Notes under the pieces: model-generated
The model's database searches: none
What the model was told of the DNA's origin: nothing
What the model saw: the letters and a program-made list of their open reading frames with translations, nothing else
Shown here: positions 21,824 through 30,092 of the stretch, piece by piece
How the letters are laid out: each line of letters starts with the position of its first letter
Position numbering within the stretch: position 1 is the stretch's first letter
Assembly: GCA_004151065.3 (NCBI GenBank)
Contig: NWUY0300060920.1
Location: 10,295 to 40,386, forward strand
Direction: 5' to 3'
DNA from: Larix sibirica
Taxonomy: Eukaryota; Streptophyta; Pinopsida; Pinales; Pinaceae
DNA: 30,092 nucleotides
Translations under genes and position numbers: made by a program

Positions 21824-22348
21824 ATGTGTCTAAGACATCAAAGGAATCCAATAATTTACCTTTAACATCTTCCATGCCTACAAAAAGATATTTGAGTATT
21901 AATACAAACCCGTCTCACCTTATTGCAAACGAATAATGATGTTTCTAAATCATCAAAGTTACCCAAAAATTCTCTTTAACCTCATCCACATCCATTCCAC
22001 ACTCAAAGATGTTTAAGAAATAATACAAACCCCATCACCATATTACTTGGTGCTAAGTCACACTCCCATACACATACCTACTTCTCCTAACCTCGAAATA
22101 GAAAAGGCAGATTGTACTATCATACTAGGAACCATGAAAATAGGCAAGTAATCTTCAAGGCCAAAAAAACAAAAGAAAAGTGTACTATTCATATTGGGAA
22201 CAAGAATATAGACAACTTAGTAATCTTTGAGCCATGTGGGGATCCTTCCTTTGCAAAGGACATTCACAAAATTATATATTAATACAATATTTATATATAT
22301 AGTAGAAAAGAATACTTCAAACCATGTGGGTCTCCCACCTCTAAGAGG
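21824..22348. other. Spacer in copy 2, nothing identified
   Basis: Copy of the spacer at 13509-14033. No gene is seen. Confidence 0.5.
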
Positions 22349-22733
22349 GCATTCTATCTACTCTTTCAATTAAGGCAATATCTCAAGAGACAATGCGTTA
22401 AAACTTTACATTTCTTTCTCATGACCATTACATGCTCATGTTATTCACCAAGAGATAATGCAAGGATCCAAGGTCATGGAGAAATGCATAGCCAAATAAA
22501 AGTGATTATTCAATTGTCATACAAGGTGGAACACAAAGCAAAAATAATCCCATACATGAATTAAAAATATCAATGAAGCAATAAGAGACATAAGTAACCA
22601 TTATGGACTAACAATCCAAATTTAGATACTCCCAAAGTTCACTATTCATCAACACAAGCATGTAACAAGCTATAATCTCAAAGATCACTAGTCACCAACA
22701 TAAGCATGTAACAAGATTGAGTTACTTAGGAAA
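22349..22733 (+). repeat. Repeat R, truncated by gap
   Basis: The first 385 bp of the M-type repeat, ending GTTACTTAGGAAA and then N. The remaining 285 bp of the repeat and whatever followed it are missing from the sequence. Confidence 0.85.
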
Positions 22734-22734
22734 N
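22734..22734. other. Single N: probable assembly junction
   Basis: The only ambiguous base in the window. Sequence to the left matches the tandem unit up to a homopolymer A run. Sequence to the right (TTTGGACTTTTAGGGG) is unrelated to the unit. It is therefore best read as a join between two contigs or a collapsed gap, and true adjacency across it should not be assumed. Confidence 0.75.
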
Positions 22735-23040
22735 TTTGGACTTTTAGGGGCGGTTTTGGAAGAGATCAAAACTGCCGCTAAAAGTAACTTTTGGGGGTAG
22801 TTCTCAACCCCCCTCCAAAAGTGAATTTTAGGGGTGATTCTAAACCCCCATCATAGACACCTACGGGGGCGGTTCAGAAATCCCCCTAAAATTATTTGTT
22901 ACAAACCTTTGGGGGCGGTTACAAAGCCCCCCCAATAGCATCAACACTAAAATTTTGAACTTTTAGGGGCAGTTCTGGAAAAGATCAAAGCTACCCCTAA
23001 AAATGACTATTGGGGGCGGTTCTTAACCCCCGAAAATTCC
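22735..23040. repeat. GGGGGCGGTT hairpin array, CACTA-like
   Basis: A GC-rich array of successive imperfect inverted repeats: TTTTAGGGGCGGTTTT...AAAACTGCCGCTAAAA, then GGGGGTAGTTCTCAACCCCC, GGGGGCGGTTCAGAAATCCCCC, GGGGGCGGTTACAAAGCCCCCCC and GGGGGCGGTTCTTAACCCCC. A 78-bp block at 22735-22812 is repeated, diverged, at 22954-23031 (period 219), and the second is preceded by CACTAAAA at 22945. Hairpin-rich subterminal repeats of this type are typical of plant CACTA (En/Spm) transposons. No transposase or complete terminal inverted repeat is visible, and the left end is lost at the N, so the CACTA assignment is inference. Confidence 0.6.
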
Positions 23041-23225
23041 TTATTACAAACCTTAGGATTACAATCATAGTCCTTTTATATACAACTAAGTTGTTACAAA
23101 ACGGTCCAAATGACCGATTCTACCTAACTAAACCATAACTTGTGCTTTCGTTGGCTTCCTTATTCTTCGCGAATGGTCCTTTCTTCCATGAATGCCCTCT
23201 TTGTTGCTGTCGGCTTTTGTAATTT
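23041..23225. other. Short region before second LINE ORF1
   Basis: 185 bp of mixed composition between the hairpin array and ORF1. It could be the LINE 5' untranslated region or the inner part of the element that owns the array. No boundary or target-site duplication is visible. Confidence 0.4.
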
Positions 23226-24761
23226 ATGCACTCTAACCCCGTTCTGACAGACACTTACCTAGGAGGGGCAGGAGGCCCCTCCCATACGCCCTCTGTCCCT
23301 TCGACTCTACAAACCCCTGCTCACACCAAGATCAAGATTGGCTTCACAGAGATACCCCTGTACGCAAAAGTCTCTACCCCCCTCGGTCATTTCCATGTTG
23401 ATGCAATCCCGCTTGACACTAGAAGAAAAGGTACCAACACATGTATAGCCCGATCAAATGAAAAACCCAGCCTTATTCTCCTGGCCGAATGAATCAACAC
23501 CATAGCATAAAAAATGAAGGACCATGCCCTCATAGGAAAATTTGTGGGAATCTGGCCCACAGAACATGCCCTGAGAGGGTGTTTTTCGGCTAAATGGAAA
23601 CCTAAGGCTCACTATGATTTATAGTTAGGATACAAGGGCTTCTTTTCCATCATTTTCCATCACTTGGAAGACAAATCCAGGGTGGAGGATGGAGGACCAT
23701 ACTTCTTCAACTCAGCTGGATTATATCTAAGGAACTGGGTAGAAAGATTCAGCCCATAAAAATAAGATTTCACATGGGCTCCTATCTGGATACGATTATA
23801 CTCTCTCCCACAAGAGTACTGGGACGAGGAAACCCTAAGAGATATATGTAACACACTTGTAATATTCTTTCGCACAGCAGACCAAAACAAGCTCAACAAG
23901 TACACCTCCTATGCCAGAATCTACGTGTTCATGCACATAGAAAAAGGTCTCCCAGATGCCATAAACCTCACTCACGAGGACCTCGACTGGATACAGACTC
24001 TGGACTACGAACATGTCCCCTTCCACTGCCAAAAATTCCATGACCACGACCAACTCTACAAGGACTTCCCTCGCAACAAACCCCTCCTAGCAAATCCCAA
24101 AGAGGAAGAAAATGATGCAGATGGGTTCCATAAAAATGGCAGGAAAAAACATCATGCATGAAAAGATGCTCCAGAAAAGAAAAAGGAATAAGCCTCGTCC
24201 AAAAGAAATAGTTTCGCCACTCTTGATGGCCAGTTGGAAACCCTAGATGCCGAGGATAAACTTGAGAACCTCACCCAGAAAAATGTCCCCTTAAAGGAAA
24301 TTTTTCCTCCGAAAAAGAACCCCACTGCTCTGAACTCTTTATAGCCCACATATCCTCCATTCATCTCTGACATGCTTAGTACCATAGCTACCCTAAGCGT
24401 GAACCCCTCTCCCCACTCAAGGGGTTCCAGCCCAAAGATATTAATGGATGAATAAATGGGGGAATTAGAACTTGGGGATCTTGATATGCTAGGAATGGAG
24501 GACGCCTACACCAGAAAAGCGTATGGATCCATCCCGTGTCACCAAATCCAACTCTTGCATGAATCCCTGGCCAAATATAAATCCCAAAGCAAACTTTGGG
24601 TTCTAAATCTCGCCCAGAAGGATAAGCAGAAACTCTAGAGGGATAATAAAAAGAGAGGGAGTAAATATGATCTGCAACGTATCAACCTCCTTGGCACAAG
24701 TTTAGTGGAATCAGGGAAATATGCCCAGTTAACGGAGCTCTTTCCCTACTCTCAAAATTAG
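23226..24761 (+). pseudogene. LINE ORF1 relic (second LINE)
   Basis: Nucleocapsid-like RNA-binding protein of a plant L1. A single frame of about 512 codons runs from ATG 23226 to TAG 24759-24761 with roughly ten internal stops and no frameshift. The DUF4283-like core (about 23511-24020) shows GKFVGIWPTE, PYFFNSAGLYLRNW, WAPIWIRLYSLPQEYW and KYTSYARIYVFM, followed by DYEHVPFHC. The CCHC knuckle (24027-24068) keeps only its first Cys and reads C-x2-F-x4-Q-x4-F. The tail is Lys/Glu-rich and has a hydrophilic C-terminal helix-like stretch (24456-24638). The start is chosen as the first ATG of the frame after the CG-rich array and is uncertain. Confidence 0.78.
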
Positions 24762-24768
24762 TTCCTCA

Positions 24769-27700
24769 ATGAAGATTATATCCTGGAATGTCCCAGGTCT
24801 GAATGGTCCATCCAAGCATCAGATGTTGAAAAGGAAAATTCACCAAGATATGCCTGCAATCCTATTCATCTAGCAAACTAAGTGCTCCTCTGAAACCCTT
24901 CTTACCCTCATGGCCAAGATATGGAAAGGCAGTATCTATGCGGAAATCGACGCAAAAGGGGATTCTAGAGGAATAATTGTGGTCTGGAACCCTATGGTGG
25001 CCTCTCTAAACAATTTGGCCTCCAATGTGCACAACATTTCTGCCTCCTTTCATATTTCGGGTACCAATATGCATGACCATATTCTCAATGTGTATGGTCC
25101 ACAATCCTCTGTTTAGAAGCTCCAACTCCTTGATTTCCTTACTTGGTTCACTCAGTAGCACCACCACTCCCCCACCATCATCCGGTGAGACTTCAATATG
25201 ATCACTACTCTTGAAGAAAAAAAGGGGGCATCAGACCCTTTCTACTAAAGACAAGGAATTCAAAACCATCTTAACAATCTGCGGATTGGTGGACTTGAAA
25301 CCCTTCTCTAGGTTCTTCCCCTGGAACAATAGGAGAGGCGGAGTGCATCAAATCGCTAAGCGCCTTGACTGCTTCATAGTTACGAACAATATCCTTGTCT
25401 CTGGAGGGATCCTCACTACCTTCGTCTTGCCTGTCGATGGCTCTGATCACTGGCCCATCATGCTTTCTTGGCATAGTCATGGCACTCATATGCACAAACC
25501 CTTCCTCTTTGAAAAATTATAGCTCTCTCACCCTTCCTTCATGGATACAATTACCAAATGGTGGACCAACATGAACGTCGAAGGGAGATCTAAAATGGCC
25601 ATCATGCAACAAAAGATGAAAAATCTTCGCTCCAACCTGCGTCAATGGAATCGCACCACCTTTGGTAACATATTCAATGAGAAAGGAGCTCTTGAGGAAG
25701 AACTTGAAAACCTCCAAGAAAGCAAGCTCAAGGAAAATGACCTCTTAGCTCAACTGGATGGTCGATGTGCACAAGAGGAGATCCTCTGGATACAGAATTC
25801 TAGAGTAACCTGGCTAGAAGAAGGGGAGCACAACACCACTTTATTCCACCGGTCTACTATTCAACACAAAATATCATAGCTCAATCTGGATAACGAAGAA
25901 ACCTTGGAGAATCACGAGGACATCGTACGGGAACTTACTCGCCACTTATAGGATCTGCTAATAGAACCCACTCTTGACTACTCTCTGGTCATCAATCACC
26001 TCACCCGGCATATTCCCACTATCCTTAGTGTTGATCACAATGCGACCCTGATTCAACCTATCACAATGCAAGAGGTTGAAAATGCGGTGAAACATATGGC
26101 AGAAGGTAAAGCCCCTAGTCCAAATGGCTTGGCCATCAATTTTTTCCATCACTGCTGGGACATGCTAAAAACGGAGGTGCTGGATCTTGTGGAGGAATCC
26201 AGACAAAAGAAATGGGCTCTACCAGCCATCAATGCCACCTTTCTCACTCTGATCCCCAAGGAGACTGGAACCTCTCACCCTGGTAAGTTCATAGCCATCT
26301 CCCTCTGTAATGTTATCTACAAAATCATTTCCAAAGTGGTTGCTAATCATCTCAAACCTCTTCCGCCCCTCCTCATTTCCCCCAAACAATCTGGCTATGT
26401 TGAAGGGAGACAAATTCTATATGGGATCATCCTAGCCCATGAAGTCACCAAATCCCTGAAAGTCTCCAAGACCCCTGGTATGCTTGTAAAACTTGATCTC
26501 TCCAAATCCTTTGACAAGTTCAACTTGCAATTCATTGATAAAATGCTCCAAGCCTTTAGCTTCATCCATGAATGGATCCGCTGGATCCTTTCCCTCGCCT
26601 CCTCTTCCTTCTTCTCGATCTTGGTCAATGGCTCTCCCTCTTCCACCTTCTCCCCCTCTCGTGGAATCCGTCAAGGGTACCCCCTTTCCCCTTTCCTGTT
26701 CATACTCATGGCAGAAGGGCTCGATCGGATGATCTAGGAAGAAGTCACCTCCAACTCTCTCCGCAGCCTCTCCCCTCACGGTGGGCCCCTGATAGCTTAC
26801 CAGCAGTTCATCGATGAAAACCTACTCTTTGGACATCCCTCAGTCCAGGAAGCACACACTCTAAAAAACATTCTCAATACCTTCTCTAAGGCCTCCAGCA
26901 CCTCCACTAATCTTGACAACTCCCAACTCTTCTTTTACAACACTGATGCCATTACTCAGCGCAATATAGCACCTATCTTGGGTTTCTCCATATCCACTCT
27001 ACCTTATAAGTACTTGGGAGCCCCTCTCTTTGATTCCTCTATAAAAAAAACCTCCTGGAAAGAGCTCCTTGACAAACTTGAAAACCGCATCACCTCTTGC
27101 ACCTTCCGCTCTCTTAATTTGGCCAATAGACTTATCCTCCTTAAATTTTTCCTCCACTCTATGCCTCTCTACCTTTGTTTTGTACTGGCTTCTCCCAAGT
27201 GGGTCCTCAAATCCATTCGGAATATCCAACGTTCCTTCCTTTGGGGAAGGGACAAAAACAAAAATAGGTGGGCTCTTCTCAAATGGCAGTCTGTATGCCT
27301 CCTGCAGCGGGAAGGAAAATTGGGATTTAGGGATCCTAAAATCAACAACAAATCCCTCTCGGGGAAAATCTGGAGGAGATGGATCTCGCAAAATAACCCC
27401 CTCTAGGATTGGTTTTGGAACAAGAATTACGTCCAGAACTGGGACCCCTCCCATTTAATCTGCTACGACCAAAACCCATAGGGATCATTGATCTAGAAAG
27501 CTGCCAACATTCAAAGATATCTTATTCAACAACACTGTTTCCAGGAAATCCAGGACGGGGCTCATGCATTCTTTTGGAAGGACTTGTGGCAACAAATGTC
27601 CAATATTAACAACCAATGTGATCAATTGGTGATCTCTTCCACCACCCCTACTGCTTCCAACTCTATTTTCAAGGACTTCTGGCATCTAGAAAGAACATAT

Positions 27701-29142
27701 CCATTCAGACTATGGAAGGAGCCCGCTCTATGGGGCCTTGTGATTGATCATATCCAGTTGGATCCAGTATGTCAGGAACTTAAACAAAGGAAAATCAGGA
27801 TTCAACATGGCCCATATATAATCTGATGGGGGCACCTTCTTAGAGGAATCTATATTGTAAAGGAAGAATACTCTATTTTGGCCAGTGGATCAAACGCCCA
27901 TCCCTTCCCCTTGTGGAAAACCATCTGGAAATCCAATAATTGGACTAAACTCTCTTGCTTCCTCTGGATACTCTCTCACCGACGTATTTTAACTTGGGAT
28001 AATCTCCTTAAAAGAGGTTTCCAAGGCCCCTCTCTATGCATCCTTTGCAACAGTCACACTGAAACCATTGACCATATTTTGGACTCCTATAAGATGACCA
28101 ACTAGCTTTGGGACTTGGTGGCTCTCACCTTCAGAAAATCCAACAGGGTCAAGGGAAACATCATGGACACTATGTTACACTAGTTCGAAAATCCCTTTCA
28201 GAGTATGCTCCTGAACAGACTTTGGACTCTCACTCCTAGATTCATTGTTTGGAACATCTGGAAGGAAAGAAACCTCTGAATATTTGAAAACAAAAGAAAA
28301 ACCACAGAAGACATATGGCAAATCATTCGGAAGAACCTCCAAGAAACCTTATTTATCAGAGACTGGAACAAAATGGACTACCCAACTCAGAGACTAAATG
28401 ACAAATCCTGATCAATCTGCATCATGACCATCCTTCTCTCCCTCCCCCTCATAGGAGCCACCGCATGAACACTACCAGTCCTTATTTCTGGGAACCCCCT
28501 CCCGATGGAGCCTTCAAACTCAATTTCGATGGTGCCTCGAAAGGAAATTTGGGCCAAGAAGGATTTGGAGGAGCTCTTCGTAATTCAGCTGGTACTATTC
28601 TCTATATTTACTTTGGAAACATTGGCTACGATAGCAACAACGCAGCTGAACTTGCAGGCCTTGTGGAAGGAGTTCTAATTGCAAACAAAAATCATTATCT
28701 ATTGCTCATTATGGAGGGAGACTCTCAAATCATCCTCTCCCTAGATACTAAACTTCAGAATGGTTCCCATGTCTCCAACCTTACTCCTAGCTGGAGATTG
28801 GATTATGGGATTCACTGCTTAAAGGACAATTTGAAGCATTCCAGAGCGGTCACTTTTAACCATATTTGTTGCAAAGCTAATTCTTTAGCCGACCTCCTCA
28901 CCAATATAGGTGTGGCAAGTGATCTCTATATGTTTGAAGGAGAGATTGGGGGAAACTTCCTGGAAGCCCTGTCACAGAAATGTCGAGACCTTGCCCGACT
29001 TGATATTGTCACCCCGGATGCGGGTGCCACCACGACACATGGGAGGCACATGTCGGAGGTTCCTCAGCACTGGATCCCAAGACATGGCATTACACATCCC
29101 ATGCACATAAACGCATGGTCACCTCCCCCTTTCGTTGATTAA
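24769..29142 (+). pseudogene. LINE ORF2 relic, RNase H triad intact
   Basis: Begins with ATG 24769 (MKIISWNVPGLNGP), the usual L1 endonuclease start. The expected LQET site reads stop-Q-T (24871-24879), so the catalytic Glu appears to be Gln. The GDFN motif is stop-DFN (near 25185), but SDHWPIML with its His (25448-25450) is kept. A frameshift falls at the AAAAAAAGGGGG run near 25215-25230. RT follows in one frame (25211 to about 28400): GKAPSPNG, motif A LDLSKSFD (Asp 26495-26497), motif B GIRQGYPLSP, motif C FIDE at 26807-26818 instead of FADD, then YKYLGAPLF and zf-RVT CILC...H with its last Cys changed to Ser. After a second shift near 28380-28465, RNase H keeps Asp 28528, Glu 28648, Asp 28720 and Asp 28891. 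Confidence 0.87.
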
Positions 29143-29183
29143 TGGAACTTTTGCGAAGCTTCACCCGGACGTCCCCTCATTAG

Positions 29184-30080
29184 TTGGTTGGATGCGCTTC
29201 TGGTACACTGTGCATTTATGTTTCCTGTCTGCACATTTACGTTGGCCCTATGCACATGGATATGGCTTGTGCGAGTTGGGGTTCCCACCCCTTAAACGGG
29301 ATAACAAACACCATTAACAACACTCTCAACAGTTCTCCTCAGTGTTGGTTCTGCTTTGCGAATTTTTGTTCTCACCTGTTGATTTGGGTGTGGTTTCACT
29401 CTGTGTTATCCGTCATGATAAGGCCGCGTGACACTCCTCGCCGGGGTAGTGGGAGCCGGGGTAAAACCCAGTTCCCCCCTGCCACTGGGGATGGGTATGA
29501 TACTGGCATCTCCTTCACGGTCTGCAACCTGATAGATGAGTGGGAAGTGCAGCCGGTTGCATAATATTTTTCCTCTGGGAATAATGGTGGAAACCTCAAT
29601 CACTACTGGATTATGAAGAACATGTTAGGAAATCTCATGGATGACATACTCAACAACTGGGGCTTAGGGAGAAATATGGTGCTGGCTACCAGAGCCAAAC
29701 TCATCGAGATGGATGAATGCTTGGCAAATTTGGATGCCACTTTCTCTTGGAACCAACTCTCCTGCGGAGGTCGTGGTCCAGTCATGGAAGACACGGGAAG
29801 TGGTGGTTACTCCGGCATAGAGACTTTCAGTGCGCCCTCGTAAGGGCCTTCGAATCCTCTAGCTCCTGTAGTGGCTACCCCTACTCAGCCTACGGCTCCT
29901 CCTGATCTATTCCCAGTCATGTCCACCATCGGCTCTCCACCCAACAAGAAATTATGCAACCCAGGAGAACCTGACGTCTTGGATACTCGTAAACTAGGAA
30001 CGCCTCCTGTCAAGCTCCCTAAGATGGATGATGAATTTCAGGGCAGTTGCCCAATTCTGGAGGAATTCCCTCCTGAATAA
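29184..30080 (+). pseudogene. Unidentified open frame after second LINE
   Basis: A single plus-strand frame of 299 codons containing only two internal stops (29562-29564 and 29841-29843) before TAA 30078-30080. Recognisable stretches include PRDTPRRGSGSRGKTQF, NLMDDILNNWGLGRN, KLIEMDECLANLDATFSW and a Pro-rich tail (TPTQPTAPPDLFP). The frame differs from that of the preceding RNase H by one base. It might be a frameshifted C-terminal extension of the LINE ORF2, the start of another element's ORF1 or a chance GC-rich open frame. I do not recognise a family. The window ends 12 bp after the stop. Confidence 0.35.
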
Positions 30081-30092
30081 TTCTCCTCATGT

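Larger units (their letters stand above)
14704..22733 (+). repeat. 8315-bp tandem unit, copy 2 (truncated)
   Basis: Repeats 6389-14418 at a constant offset of 8315 bp with no indel detectable from the landmarks. The copy lacks the last 285 bp of the unit because the sequence is broken by an N at 22734, at the point where copy 1 enters its 15-A run. Confidence 0.93.
23226..29142 (+). mobile_element. Second L1-type LINE, different lineage
   Basis: A non-LTR retrotransposon with the same domain order as the LINE at 6877 but clearly distinct in sequence and composition: it favours C-rich codons (CTC, ACC, TCC) and is much less AT-rich. ORF1 (23226-24761) and ORF2 (24769-29142) are 7 bp apart. 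Stops are frequent, but only about two frameshifts are needed across almost 6 kb of coding DNA, so it is better preserved than the first LINE. The coordinates cover only the coding part. The 5' and 3' ends could not be fixed because no flanking duplication or A-rich tail is evident. Confidence 0.88.

Noticed and set aside
26999-27454. 151-codon minus-strand open frame, with other long minus-strand frames at 25271-25495 and 26395-26779
   Set aside because: They lie opposite the RT domain of the second LINE. They are open because the plus strand is C-rich, and their peptides have no domain.
29396-29603. Two overlapping minus-strand open frames of about 65 codons
   Set aside because: Shadows of the GC-rich plus-strand frame; no independent evidence.

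Overview
The window looks like a gene-poor, AT-rich stretch of a large land-plant nuclear genome. No intact host gene, rRNA gene or functional tRNA gene can be supported. Almost all recognisable content is decayed transposable elements. Two L1-type LINEs have the plant layout: ORF1 with a DUF4283-like region and a CCHC knuckle, then ORF2 with endonuclease, reverse transcriptase, zf-RVT and RNase H. There is also a tRNA-derived SINE with a target-site duplication. A gymnosperm is a reasonable guess from the texture, but the sequence does not prove it.

Layout. Positions 1-5726 are non-coding or heavily decayed DNA with several small tandem repeats, two unidentified coding-like relics (55-267 minus, 1071-1775 plus), one well-bounded SINE (3458-3696) and a second, weaker tRNA-like element (4740-4916). 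Positions 5727-6388 are a repeat (L) that returns, diverged, at 14034-14703 (M) and, truncated, at 22349-22733 (R). Between these lie two apparently identical copies of the same DNA with an exact period of 8315 bp (6389-14703 and 14704-22733). Each copy carries the same dead LINE (6877-13349 and 15192-21664), bounded by an 11-bp near-perfect candidate target-site duplication. The second copy stops at a lone N (22734), exactly where the first copy has a run of 15 A. The duplication is therefore either a very recent unequal crossover between L-type repeats or an assembly artefact.

Beyond the N, 22735-23040 is a GC-rich array of imperfect hairpins built on GGGGGCGGTT, resembling CACTA-transposon subterminal repeats. 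A second, different LINE follows (coding part 23226-29142), with more C-rich codons and much longer preserved frames. ORF1 is one frame interrupted by stops, ORF2 begins 7 bp after it, and the RNase H domain keeps all four acidic catalytic residues, although the RT motif C and the endonuclease glutamate appear lost. The window ends in an unidentified plus-strand frame (29184-30080).

None of these elements looks capable of autonomous movement. The notable points are the 8.3-kb identical tandem copy with its breakpoints, the SINE with perfect flanks, and the hairpin array beside the gap.
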